Below are positions 25,188 to 33,285 of a DNA stretch of 64,000 nucleotides, one piece after another; positions within the stretch are counted from its first letter, which is position 1, and each line of letters opens with the position of its first letter. The stretch spans positions 9,766-73,765 of the forward strand of contig JBGCEH010000051.1 in NCBI GenBank assembly GCA_045106195.1, given 5' to 3'. A program made the translations under genes and the position numbers. A model generated the notes under the pieces. That model was not told the origin of the DNA. It was given only the letters and a program-made list of their open reading frames with translations, and did not search any database. This DNA comes from Granulosicoccus sp045106195. GTDB taxonomy: Bacteria; Pseudomonadota; Gammaproteobacteria; Granulosicoccales; Granulosicoccaceae.

Positions 25188-25923
25188 GCAGGCAGACACA
25201 GTGCTGGATCTGAATGTGGGAGGGCGTACCTTTCACTTGAGCGACGGTGGTCGTCTGCATGCAGTGGGCGAGTTGCAATTCTCCTTGCCCGCCGAGTCTT
25301 TCACCTGCATCGTGGGTCCGTCCGGTTGCGGCAAAACCACCACTTTACGCATGATTCTGGGTCTGGACAATAATTTCACAGGCACCATCCGACAGCCTGA
25401 AAGTGATCGGGTTGCCGCCGTGTTTCAGGAGCCAAGGCTGCTTCCCTGGCGCACGGTAGAGCAGAACATCAGACTGGTACTGCCCAAAGACAGGCGTGAT
25501 CAGCCTCTGGATGCACTGCTGGAGGTTCTTGAGCTGGGTGAGGTGCGTGACTTTTTTCCTAACCAACTTTCGTTGGGGCTGGCTCGCCGAGCATCGCTTG
25601 CCAGGGCGTTTGTGCTAGACCCACAGCTGTTGATACTGGACGAGCCGTTTGTCTCACTGGATGACACTACAGCCGAACGACTCAGGCACTTGTTAATAAG
25701 CTTGTGGGAGCGGCACCAGACCACCGCGCTCATGGTGACCCATAACCTTCGAGAAGCTGCGCTGCTGGCAGACAGAATACTGGTATTCAGCAAGCGCCCG
25801 ACTCATATCATCGGCGAAGTTGTCATTGACCGGGCACGCTCAGCGCGTAGTACAGACTTCGCCGAGACGATTGTCAGACAGGTGCAGACTCTGATAAGCC
25901 CATCGGAGTTGATACCGGATTGA
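25159..25923 (+). CDS. TauB/SsuB-type ABC transporter ATPase
   Basis: This is the ATPase of the TauABC-type importer, 254 residues if the GTG at 25159 is used (a second GTG at 25165 is equally possible). Walker A is GPSGCGKTT, the Q-loop is AVFQEPRLLPW, Walker B is LLILDEPF and the switch His is in MVTHNLREA. The ABC signature reads LSLGLARRASLARA rather than LSGGxxQR; Gly-Gly is replaced by Leu-Gly, and the second Gln is missing. Such degenerate signatures occur in some SsuB-like subunits, so the protein may still hydrolyse ATP. Upstream frame to 24991 only overlaps the permease gene and has no homology. Confidence 0.85.
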   Translation: MSVSSKPVAEQADTVLDLNVGGRTFHLSDGGRLHAVGELQFSLPAESFTCIVGPSGCGKTTTLRMILGLDNNFTGTIRQPESDRVAAVFQEPRLLPWRTVEQNIRLVLPKDRRDQPLDALLEVLELGEVRDFFPNQLSLGLARRASLARAFVLDPQLLILDEPFVSLDDTTAERLRHLLISLWERHQTTALMVTHNLREAALLADRILVFSKRPTHIIGEVVIDRARSARSTDFAETIVRQVQTLISPSELIPD

Positions 25924-25950
25924 AATAGCCTGCACCGCTGCGACGAACCC

Positions 25951-26760
25951 TCAGGCGGATGCTGTGCGACCAGCGCGAAAACGCCTGGCAGGGTCGTATG
26001 ACCAGCAAGCAACACCGAAGAAAATCAGCGTACAAGCGACAAGTACCCCCATTGACAAGCCATTGAATTGTCCGTAGAAAGCAAACCGGATGGCTTCGAT
26101 TGCATGAGTAAAGGGGTTGAACTCACAGATGGTGGCGAGCAACTCGCTGGACTCACGCATTTTCCATATCGGATACAGCGCTGAGGACATGAAAAACATG
26201 GGAAAAATAACAAAGTTCATGACACCAGCAAAATTCTCCAGCTGACGCACCACTGATGAAATCAGCAAGCCCAGAGAGCCGAGCATGATGCCGCTGAGAA
26301 TCATGACAGGTAATGCAAGCATGGTTCCAGTATAGGCATAGTCAATTCCCACGATACGGGCCATGATCAGGAAGGTTGCTATCTGCATCAACGAGACAAG
26401 AACCCCTGCCAGCAACTTGCAAAGCAGCAGATACCAGCGCGGTAGAGGTGCTGTGAGCAACACTCGCATACTGCCCATCTCCTGATCATAAACCATCGAT
26501 AATGATGACTGCATACCGTTGAAGAGCTGGATCATGCCGATGAGCCCCGGTACGATATACACCTCGTAGCTGATGTACGTCTGATAGGGCGGAATAATGG
26601 CAAGGCCCAGTGCAGCGCGGAATCCTGCTGCGAATACGATCAGCCATAAAAGCGGTCTGACCAGTGCTGCCAGAAATCGCTCTCGTTGATGTACAAAACG
26701 CAGCAGCTCACGAAGCACGATGCCGTTGAGACTGCTCAGGTAACGCCCGTGAAATTTCAT
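25951..26760 (-). CDS. ABC-2 type permease, PedC-like (alcohol/PQQ-associated)
   Basis: This 269-residue inner-membrane protein is an ABC-2 family permease with about six helices. Family features are the long first cytoplasmic helix (LSSLNGIVLRELLRFVHQRERF), the AGFRAALG segment, the conserved MGSMRVLLTAPLPRWYLLLCK coupling region and the C-terminal EFNPFTHAIEAIRFA. These recall PedC of the PQQ-dependent alcohol-oxidation regulon (from memory of the TIGR03861 group). It is cotranscribed with the ATPase gene 35 bases upstream on the minus strand. The transported substrate is unknown. Confidence 0.78.
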   Translation of the reverse strand: MKFHGRYLSSLNGIVLRELLRFVHQRERFLAALVRPLLWLIVFAAGFRAALGLAIIPPYQTYISYEVYIVPGLIGMIQLFNGMQSSLSMVYDQEMGSMRVLLTAPLPRWYLLLCKLLAGVLVSLMQIATFLIMARIVGIDYAYTGTMLALPVMILSGIMLGSLGLLISSVVRQLENFAGVMNFVIFPMFFMSSALYPIWKMRESSELLATICEFNPFTHAIEAIRFAFYGQFNGLSMGVLVACTLIFFGVACWSYDPARRFRAGRTASA

Positions 26761-26795
26761 GATGGGTTCATTTTGCCGTCTGTCCCTGACGTATC

Positions 26796-27566
26796 TCAGT
26801 GTTTATTGTCATGATCAGTAAGGTTTAGCGTACGCATTAATGCAGGCAGGTTGGCAGCCTGATGTGTTGCCAACAACTCCTGCGCGATACCATCGTGGTG
26901 TTTTTTGCCTGCGTGTAGCATGGCTACCCGATCTGTGTCACGAATCTCATCGATCAGATGGGTTGCCCAGAGCACAGCGCATCCGTGAATCCCGGGTAGT
27001 TCGCGCACATATTCCAGCAGTTCGGCGCGGGTTGGAATATCCAGCCCGACGGTGGGCTCATCAAGTAGAAGGATACTGGGTTCGTGCAGTGTGGCACGGA
27101 TGATCTCAACCCGTCGTCTGTGCCCACCATTTAGTGTGCGCACCTTGTCCTGTGCCCTGTTTTGTAGATCCATACGTTTTAATGCATCGTTTATCCGACT
27201 GCGTGCGGTTGCCCGTGGCAAACCGTGCAGGGCGCAAAAATACAACAGGTTCTGTTGAACACTCAAGTCCAGATCCAGCGTTTGTGATTGAAAGACAATG
27301 CCCAAGGGTGCAAGAGCCTCGGAGCGTTTCATCAACGGGTGGCCGTTAATGTTGATGTAGCCGCGTGCCGGAGCAAATAATCCGCAAATCAGTGAAAACA
27401 ACGTTGTCTTGCCAGCACCATTCGGACCCAGAAGGACGACCAGTTCGCCGGGTTTTATGCTCAGTGTGACATCGTTTAACGCCACTTTCCTGCCATAGTC
27501 GAAGCCCAGATTACGCACATCGAGTGCCTGGTCTGGCAGACTTTGTGCGGTTGGCTCAGTGAACAT
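26796..27566 (-). CDS. ABC transporter ATPase, partner of the PedC-like permease
   Basis: This 256-residue ATPase is the partner of the ABC-2 permease. Walker A is LGPNGAGKTTLF, the Q-loop is GIVFQSQTLDLDLSVQQNL, the signature is LNGGHRRRVEI (Leu-Asn-Gly-Gly) and Walker B is ILLLDEPTVGLD, with the His switch in LWATHLIDE. It resembles the PQQ-associated ATPase group (TIGR03864, from memory). The start ATG 27566 lies just inside a 15-base tandem repeat region, with the regulator genes divergent upstream. Export or signalling in alcohol oxidation is the family association; nothing here proves it. Confidence 0.83.
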   Translation of the reverse strand: MFTEPTAQSLPDQALDVRNLGFDYGRKVALNDVTLSIKPGELVVLLGPNGAGKTTLFSLICGLFAPARGYININGHPLMKRSEALAPLGIVFQSQTLDLDLSVQQNLLYFCALHGLPRATARSRINDALKRMDLQNRAQDKVRTLNGGHRRRVEIIRATLHEPSILLLDEPTVGLDIPTRAELLEYVRELPGIHGCAVLWATHLIDEIRDTDRVAMLHAGKKHHDGIAQELLATHQAANLPALMRTLNLTDHDNKH

Positions 27567-27598
27567 GGATAGCGCCAGCCGTCTGCAGGCCGTGTATA

Positions 27599-27651
27599 TC
27601 AGGCGATTGGGTGTCAGGCGATTGGGTGTCAGGCCATTGTGCGTCAGGCAG
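27599..27651. repeat. 15-base tandem repeat, about 3.5 copies
   Basis: The unit TCAGGCGATTGGGTG occurs twice perfectly (27599-27613 and 27614-27628), then once as TCAGGCCATTGTGCG (27629-27643), then the first eight bases again with one change. It lies 32 bases upstream of the ABC ATPase start. It could reflect slippage or phased regulator sites. Confidence 0.85.
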
Positions 27652-28125
27652 TAATGTTAAACCGAGTTGCATAGTCATCGTTAACGGGTAGGTCGGGATT
27701 ACAATAAACTAAAGTACCATTTAGGCGGCATCAACAACGGCGATAAGCTCATTGCTTGCAGAATAAGAGAGCGCACTTTCACAGAGCGTATCCGTGGCAT
27801 CTATAAAAAAAATAATGATCATAGGGCCTGCGGCGCTTTGGCATTGGCACAGTTTGCCATGGTGGAACGCGGATTTGGTCACGGTGATGTGTCTGCGCAG
27901 TGCGTCGATACCGAAGTTCTGGAGACTTTGCCTGAAGAGAGTAGATCCTGGCATCGTGACACGCCGTATATTGACATGGTGTAGTGGGGTTGGAACTGGA
28001 TTGTCTGACGATTACGCCGGTTTTTCCGTTAATCAGGGTCGGGGCTTTTCTGTCTCACTCGTTTTTCACCCTGGCTGGTTGATAGAAGGCTGGAGACATG
28101 GCGCCATGACAAAGACACAGGTACG
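27652..28125. other. Divergent control region, no clear gene
   Basis: This stretch of 474 bases lies between the minus-strand exporter genes and the plus-strand response regulator. An A+T-rich segment near 27690-27720 is a plausible promoter zone. A small frame from ATG 27859 to 27984 (41 codons, MVERGFGHGDVSAQCVDTEV...) and overlapping longer frames have no family resemblance; they may be remnants or chance frames. No RNA gene is recognised. Confidence 0.4.
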
Positions 28126-28842
28126 ATGAGCGGACTAAAGCCCATACAATTTCCGGGAACCATGACACACCTGTCGCAAGTCCTGATCATTGACGATCAC
28201 CCTCTCTTTCGAGAAGCGTTGAGTGCCGCCGTCTCACAGGCGTATCCAACCGCGCGCTCGAAAGAGGTGAGCAATGTAGAAGATGCGATCAGCGTCCTGG
28301 AGTCTGACCGTGATTACGATATCGCCCTGCTGGATCTGAATATCCCCGGGGTACACGGCTTCGAAGGCCTGCTGCAATTGCGCACCCTGCACCCAAGACT
28401 GCCGGTGCTTGTGGTTTCCGGACTCGAAAATGAACAGATCATAGACGAGGCAATCACTTACGGTGCCGCCGGGTTTCTGCCAAAGTCATTGGGTCGCGAG
28501 GTATTGTCCACGGCGATAAAAACGATTATGGCAGGTGACGTGTATGTGCCTGAAGGGCTGCTGCCCGGAAATGAAACCGATGCTGGTTCGGCCAAGGCGG
28601 ACATTATCGAGCGACTGTTGAGCCTGACACCTCAACAGCTACGCGTGCTTTTCATGCTGCGAGAGGGCTTGCTCAACAAGCAGATTGCCTACGAGCTGGA
28701 TGTTGGTGCAACGACAGTCAAGAAGCATGTGTCCGAAATTTTGCGCAAGCTGCGCGTGCACAGTCGAACACAAGCCGTGATCGAGGTGTCAAAACTCGAC
28801 CAGGATGAGCTTTTCGATATTGAAAAGCGCTTCCTGAATTAG
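28126..28842 (+). CDS. LuxR/NarL-type response regulator (ErbR/AgmR-like)
   Basis: This 238-residue protein has a receiver domain (VLIIDDHPLFREAL; phospho-acceptor Asp70 in IALLDLNIPG; Lys in GFLPKS) and a C-terminal NarL/LuxR helix-turn-helix (LTPQQLRVLFMLREGLLNKQIAYELDVGATTVKKHVSEIL). In pseudomonads such regulators (ErbR/AgmR) sit beside a soluble hybrid kinase and a FIST protein and turn on PQQ-dependent ethanol oxidation. Here the kinase and FIST genes lie tail to tail immediately downstream, so the same role is inferred. ATG 28126 is used; a second in-frame ATG at 28162 would still include the complete receiver domain. Confidence 0.85.
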   Translation: MSGLKPIQFPGTMTHLSQVLIIDDHPLFREALSAAVSQAYPTARSKEVSNVEDAISVLESDRDYDIALLDLNIPGVHGFEGLLQLRTLHPRLPVLVVSGLENEQIIDEAITYGAAGFLPKSLGREVLSTAIKTIMAGDVYVPEGLLPGNETDAGSAKADIIERLLSLTPQQLRVLFMLREGLLNKQIAYELDVGATTVKKHVSEILRKLRVHSRTQAVIEVSKLDQDELFDIEKRFLN

Positions 28843-28881
28843 GTGCGATCAGAACAAGCGCTCGCACTTAGTAAGGAATTA

Positions 28882-30258
28882 TCAGGCAGTAAGCTCGAAC
28901 GCTCGTGCGCGAAGATGCGTAAGCAACGCTCTCAGTTGTGCAGGCTTCACGGGTTTCTGCATGACATCAAGCTGTCGTTGATCGGCCATTTTCCAAAGTC
29001 GCTCTGATGGGTTGGCAGTAACGATAATAGCCGGCACCTGACGGCCAATCAATTGCCGTATCACTCTTACCACTGATGTCCCGCGTTCGCCATTGTTCAA
29101 GTGCTGGTCTGCAACGATAATCTCAGGTATCCAGGCTTTTTCATTAGTCAGCGCACTCATCGCTTCGCGTGTCGAGCTAGCCAGCCGCAGTTCACACCCC
29201 CACTGACCCAGAAGCGCCTCCATCGCCTGCAGAGCAGCAAGATCATTTTCGATAATTAAAATACGTGCCTGAGATAACTTTACGCCCGATACCTTTTCAC
29301 CGCTTTTGAACCCGTGTGTCACTGGAACGGGGAGCTGTGTGGGTGCAGGGGTGTGCGGGATAATCAGGCTGAAACAAGAGCCGGAACCAACCGTAGAGGT
29401 TAAGGTCAGTGAGTGATTAAGCGTATTGATCATGCGCTCGACGATGGCTAGCCCGAGCCCCATGCCGGCTGATGAACCATCCAGATCATCTTGCCCCTGC
29501 GCACAGCGCTGAAATTCGACAAAAATATCCTTGAATCGCTCTCGATCAATACCAACACCGGTATCGGCAATGCGTATATGGACGTGATCACCGCGTTTGC
29601 CGGCGATAAGTAGCGCACCGCCTTTTTTGGTATAGCGCAGTGCATTGGCGACGATATTCTGGATGATCCTGCGCAGCATCGTGGGATCGGACCAGACGTA
29701 CATTCCGCAATGCCTTACACGCAGTTCCAGATTGCGCACCTGGGCTATGGGTTCAAAATCCGATGCTATCGAATCGAACAAACGGTCGACCGAGACGGTT
29801 TGGAAATGCGGTTTGACATCGCCTGCGTCCAGGCGAGACATATAAAGCAGATTACGCAGCAACGTATCCATGGTCTCCAGAGACCGCTCAACCTGACGAC
29901 AAAGCCTTCTGCCTTCGTCATTGCCCTGTACGGTGCTGAGCGTTGATATCAGCAGCAAGGCGGCGTTCAATGGCTGCAGCACATCATGACTGGCCGCTGC
30001 AAGAAAGCGTGTTTTGGAGTTATTGGCCTGCTCGGCTGTTTCCTTGGCCTGCATTAACTGCTGATTTGACTGTTCAAGATCAGCAAGCGTTGAGGTGAGT
30101 TCGGAGGTGCGTCTGCGCACCTGCTCCTCGAGTCCGATGGCGGTTTGAAACAAGGAATAGGCGGTTCCTTGCTGATCCATCGAGCGCTCGACCCGCTCAA
30201 TCAGGGCTTCATTGATTTTTCTAAGCTTCTCTACTTCCTGCAGGTCTTCGTTACCCAT
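28882..30258 (-). CDS. Soluble hybrid histidine kinase with receiver domain (ErcS'-like)
   Basis: This 458-residue kinase has no membrane span. Its N-terminus (residues 5-80) is a coiled coil, followed by the H-box AAASHDVLQPLNAALL with His91, N-box Asn201/Asn205, the ADTGVGI and GMGLGLAIV ATP-binding loops, and a C-terminal receiver from residue 331 with Asp384 (EIIVADQHLN). This arrangement matches the cytosolic hybrid kinase found next to a FIST protein in the Pseudomonas alcohol-oxidation regulon. It starts three bases after the FIST gene stop, so the two are cotranscribed and probably form a sensor complex, with the FIST protein as input. Confidence 0.87.
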   Translation of the reverse strand: MGNEDLQEVEKLRKINEALIERVERSMDQQGTAYSLFQTAIGLEEQVRRRTSELTSTLADLEQSNQQLMQAKETAEQANNSKTRFLAAASHDVLQPLNAALLLISTLSTVQGNDEGRRLCRQVERSLETMDTLLRNLLYMSRLDAGDVKPHFQTVSVDRLFDSIASDFEPIAQVRNLELRVRHCGMYVWSDPTMLRRIIQNIVANALRYTKKGGALLIAGKRGDHVHIRIADTGVGIDRERFKDIFVEFQRCAQGQDDLDGSSAGMGLGLAIVERMINTLNHSLTLTSTVGSGSCFSLIIPHTPAPTQLPVPVTHGFKSGEKVSGVKLSQARILIIENDLAALQAMEALLGQWGCELRLASSTREAMSALTNEKAWIPEIIVADQHLNNGERGTSVVRVIRQLIGRQVPAIIVTANPSERLWKMADQRQLDVMQKPVKPAQLRALLTHLRARAFELTA

Positions 30259-30261
30259 GGT

Positions 30262-31458
30262 TCAGTTTTTCGACAGCTTGTGTGGTGGCATGCCTATCGC
30301 AACCCCGGTAAAGGTATGGTTGATGTGCATTGAGCCGTACTGTTCTCCATACGTATTAAATCCAATAAAGTTCTTTTCCTGATAGACAGAGATTACCTTT
30401 TCAGCGTTGCCTTCGTTCGGCGTATCCAGTTTTCGATACACACAGTCAAAACCGAAAAGGATATCCAGTGGCCCGATGTCACGTTCTATATGCTCTATTT
30501 GCTCTCGGGACGAAGCCGCTGCCCCCACTGATCGGGCTACCGTCATCACAAGGCCGTTGTCGATGGCGCAAAAGAATGTCAGCGAGCCATCCTCGTTGTG
30601 CTGCTGAATTGATCGGCAGTAGTGCTGACCGCCAAAGCGCACAATGAGTGAGTAAGAGGGAAAACTTGCCGCATAGAGTTTGTCTAATTGCAGGCCCGTC
30701 GCCTTGGCATAGGCTACGGCTGCGGGCTCTGCATTGAATTCGCTGACGCGGCGTCTGTCTGGGTCGGCTTCGGTGACCACCAGTTTGTGCTCAGTGGGGA
30801 CGAAATTGTTGTTGCTGAATACCCGGCATGGCAGACGACAATGCACCAGTGTCAGAACACACGATTGTGTGTAGTGTTTGCCGTTGCTGATTTGCCAGGT
30901 GCTCTGAAATTCAAGATCGTCACCGGCAGAGCCCCCGATCAATGGAATGCCTTGAAGGCCGCGATCAATGGCAACGGTCACGGGCTCTTCGGAATAGGAC
31001 AGGCCATCGATGAGGTTCAACGCAAACAGAGTGCCTGATGCCAGCGTCTGCTGGTGTGATGCTAAAAATTCTTCGCGTAGATTTGCAGTGGCTACCGCGA
31101 TGGTCTCCATTCCCATTGTCGTCACTGGATCCATGGCCAGAGACGTGCAGCTGAACCATTGCTCAGGAAGGGTAATGGCAACAAAACCTTCATTTTGCTG
31201 CCCATCTGGCGTTATCTCTCCACTGGTCGAGCATCCGCAATAGTCAGGGCAATCGACCTGATTGCCTAATTCGCTCACGATATCTGCTGCACTATGGCGC
31301 TTGGCGGAAAACCAGATGATGATCAAATCGACGGGTTCGGTGCGCGTTGCGGTCACAATACTGCTGCACATCATTCCGGTGTTGGCTTCCTGACTCCAGA
31401 GTACGTTTATGCCACTGGTGTAACGCTTGCAGGAAACAGGAGCTGTGGAAGAGGCCAT
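30262..31458 (-). CDS. FIST-domain sensor protein
   Basis: This 398-residue cytosolic protein has a FIST_N domain (residues about 35-235, with LIIIWFSAKR, GCSTSGEI and GGSAGDD) and a FIST_C domain (about 240-385, ending GFNTYGEQYGSMHINHTFTG). FIST domains are small-molecule sensor modules often linked to signal transduction; amino acids have been proposed as ligands. The gene precedes the hybrid kinase in the same transcript with three bases between them, so it likely feeds a ligand signal to that kinase and then to the LuxR-type regulator. The start ATG 31458 gives the full domain. Confidence 0.88.
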   Translation of the reverse strand: MASSTAPVSCKRYTSGINVLWSQEANTGMMCSSIVTATRTEPVDLIIIWFSAKRHSAADIVSELGNQVDCPDYCGCSTSGEITPDGQQNEGFVAITLPEQWFSCTSLAMDPVTTMGMETIAVATANLREEFLASHQQTLASGTLFALNLIDGLSYSEEPVTVAIDRGLQGIPLIGGSAGDDLEFQSTWQISNGKHYTQSCVLTLVHCRLPCRVFSNNNFVPTEHKLVVTEADPDRRRVSEFNAEPAAVAYAKATGLQLDKLYAASFPSYSLIVRFGGQHYCRSIQQHNEDGSLTFFCAIDNGLVMTVARSVGAAASSREQIEHIERDIGPLDILFGFDCVYRKLDTPNEGNAEKVISVYQEKNFIGFNTYGEQYGSMHINHTFTGVAIGMPPHKLSKN

Positions 31459-31601
31459 TGGGGCTGAACTGATTGTGCGGAACGGTACATTGGTAGCAGT
31501 GTGTCATATTGATGCGCCAGCGTGAAGGGGGGGGCAGATCATTCCGGGGAAAGACTGTTGTGTTCACCCCTTCGATGATATAGCCACGTTACACTTGCAG
31601 C

Positions 31602-31946
31602 ATGAATGAACAGACAAAACCTGAGCGCGCAGCCGTGGAGCGTCCCGACGGTATTCTTGAGGGAGTTGCCAGTGATACCTGGCAAGCCTACAACGCCATG
31701 GAAACAACCAAGCGGCGGCATTACGAGTTGCTGGAGATTCTCGACAACAAGAAAAAAAAATACAATCTTGACCCCAGTCAGAGGGACAAGGCGCTTCTGG
31801 CAAGCCTGCTTAAGGATCATGATGAACAGGTCAAGCGATTTACTGCTGCAAGCTCTGCTTTAAAGAAAGCCGATGCGGATGCGCTGATGGCCCTGTTTGC
31901 CTACATTGCCGTGCTATCGGACGCAGAGCCTCAGGTTACCCATTAG
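31602..31946 (+). CDS. Small coiled-coil protein of unknown function
   Basis: This 114-residue soluble protein is predicted mostly helical, with charged heptad-like segments (RRHYELLEILDNKKKKY and DHDEQVKRFTAASSALKK) and a hydrophobic C-terminal helix LMALFAYIAVLS. I do not recognise a family. The gene includes a run of nine A (31752-31760) in the Lys-rich part, a slippage-prone site. It is divergent from the FIST gene and convergent with the OmpA-family gene. Coding is supported by length and even amino-acid use, not by homology. Confidence 0.6.
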   Translation: MNEQTKPERAAVERPDGILEGVASDTWQAYNAMETTKRRHYELLEILDNKKKKYNLDPSQRDKALLASLLKDHDEQVKRFTAASSALKKADADALMALFAYIAVLSDAEPQVTH

Positions 31947-31965
31947 AGAACGGCTGCTGCACTTG

Positions 31966-33168
31966 CTAGTTAAGCCGTTGTAGCTCCACGCGACGATTGG
32001 CTCGACGGCCCTCCGCATTGTTGTTGTCGTGAGCAGGGCTGGTTTCACCATAGCCACGGGCCTGGATCTGATTGGGACCAAGACCGCGTAGCATCAAATA
32101 GTGGCGGATGGCATCTGCGCGGTCCTGTGACAGTGCCAGATTGTTTTCCATATAGCCTGCGTTGTCGGTATGCGTGCCAACCTGGTACAGCACGTCGGGC
32201 AATCGGCTCAGCGCTGTCGCGACCTTGTCCAGTGTGCTGCGAGCCTGGCTATTCAAATAGGTCTGACCACTTTCGAATTGAATCTGTGGCAGCACCACGA
32301 GTGCATCATCTCCACAGCCAAGCGAGTCTGCCCGGTTTATCGTGAAGTTGCCATGACGCTGAAAAGGGTCAGCGCCTTTGCCTCTATCGCTTAGGATGCG
32401 CGTTTGCCCCTCGGCTTGCGGTGTGTCATCTGCAGCCTCGTCAATACAAATGTCCCGATAGTCTGGCACCCCGTCACGATCGATGTCCGGAGAGCACCAC
32501 TCGGATGGACCGAGTGATGCCAGACAGGCATTGGCGCGGCTGATGCTACTGGCGTGAACCCGATATTCCAGAGTGAGTTGTGCGGGGGCGATGGCGGTCT
32601 GCTCGAAGGTAATCATCTGGCCGTCCTTGCGCCAGATATTGCTCGGATTCCTGGCCGAACGTTCATCGGTGTGATAGCCCAGCAGTTCCAGGTTGGGTGG
32701 CAGGATCCAACTGATGCGAGAGGTTAATGACTGCGTATCGGCCATGGTAATTTCGAACTCGTGCAGGGTTGCCTTGCGGACGGGCGCGTTGTCGCTCTGG
32801 ATAAATTCTGCTGAGGTGTCTTCTGTACTGTCGAAACGGTGGCGAAACCGAGTAAATACTGTGCCGGACAACAATGTGAGCTTGTCGGGATCAGTTTCGT
32901 GAGCGCGTCGATACACCGCGCTGCCAGAGCCTGAAAATACGGTCGACAGGGTGTTACGACCCGATGGCAGGCGGCTGACAATAAGCTCACCGTCGGCCAA
33001 CAGGGTTTGTTGTGCGGTGTAGCCGATGCCATCCTCATCGACAACAATCAGCAAATCGATATGTGACTGGGCCATGCCAGTAAGCGTCCAGAACAGCAAC
33101 ACCATCAGTAGGCCGACACGACAATTTCTGCGAAAGTGCTGTTTAATTCCCCTGGTTCCTTGCATCAT
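31966..33168 (-). CDS. OmpA-family outer-membrane protein with C-terminal peptidoglycan-binding domain
   Basis: This 400-residue protein has a signal peptide (GLLMVLLFWTLTGMAQS), a beta-rich middle part, a calcium-binding type-3 repeat-like segment (DIDRDGVPDYRDICIDEA) and a C-terminal OmpA/MotB domain. That domain has IQFESGQTYLNSQARSTLDK and the peptidoglycan-binding GHTDN-like GTHTDNAGYMENNLALSQDRA, then GYGETSPAHDNNNAEGRRANRRVEL. ATG 33168 is taken as the start because the signal peptide follows; an in-frame Met farther upstream (33279) overlaps trpS's promoter. It likely anchors the outer membrane to the wall. The divergent gene is trpS. Confidence 0.85.
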   Translation of the reverse strand: MMQGTRGIKQHFRRNCRVGLLMVLLFWTLTGMAQSHIDLLIVVDEDGIGYTAQQTLLADGELIVSRLPSGRNTLSTVFSGSGSAVYRRAHETDPDKLTLLSGTVFTRFRHRFDSTEDTSAEFIQSDNAPVRKATLHEFEITMADTQSLTSRISWILPPNLELLGYHTDERSARNPSNIWRKDGQMITFEQTAIAPAQLTLEYRVHASSISRANACLASLGPSEWCSPDIDRDGVPDYRDICIDEAADDTPQAEGQTRILSDRGKGADPFQRHGNFTINRADSLGCGDDALVVLPQIQFESGQTYLNSQARSTLDKVATALSRLPDVLYQVGTHTDNAGYMENNLALSQDRADAIRHYLMLRGLGPNQIQARGYGETSPAHDNNNAEGRRANRRVELQRLN

Positions 33169-33285
33169 GCGTTTATCCGTTAAGTACACACTCGACACAC
33201 TCACAGGTGTCGCTTGTGGCTTGTTACAATCCCCTTCCAGTGTGTCCGCCCATGTCGGCCGGGCCAGAGCATAGACCACTTTCCC

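Noticed and set aside
27794..28129. A 111-codon plus-strand frame before the response regulator
   Set aside because: It overlaps the regulator's start, contains no motif, and another frame in the same region is equally open; no evidence of coding.
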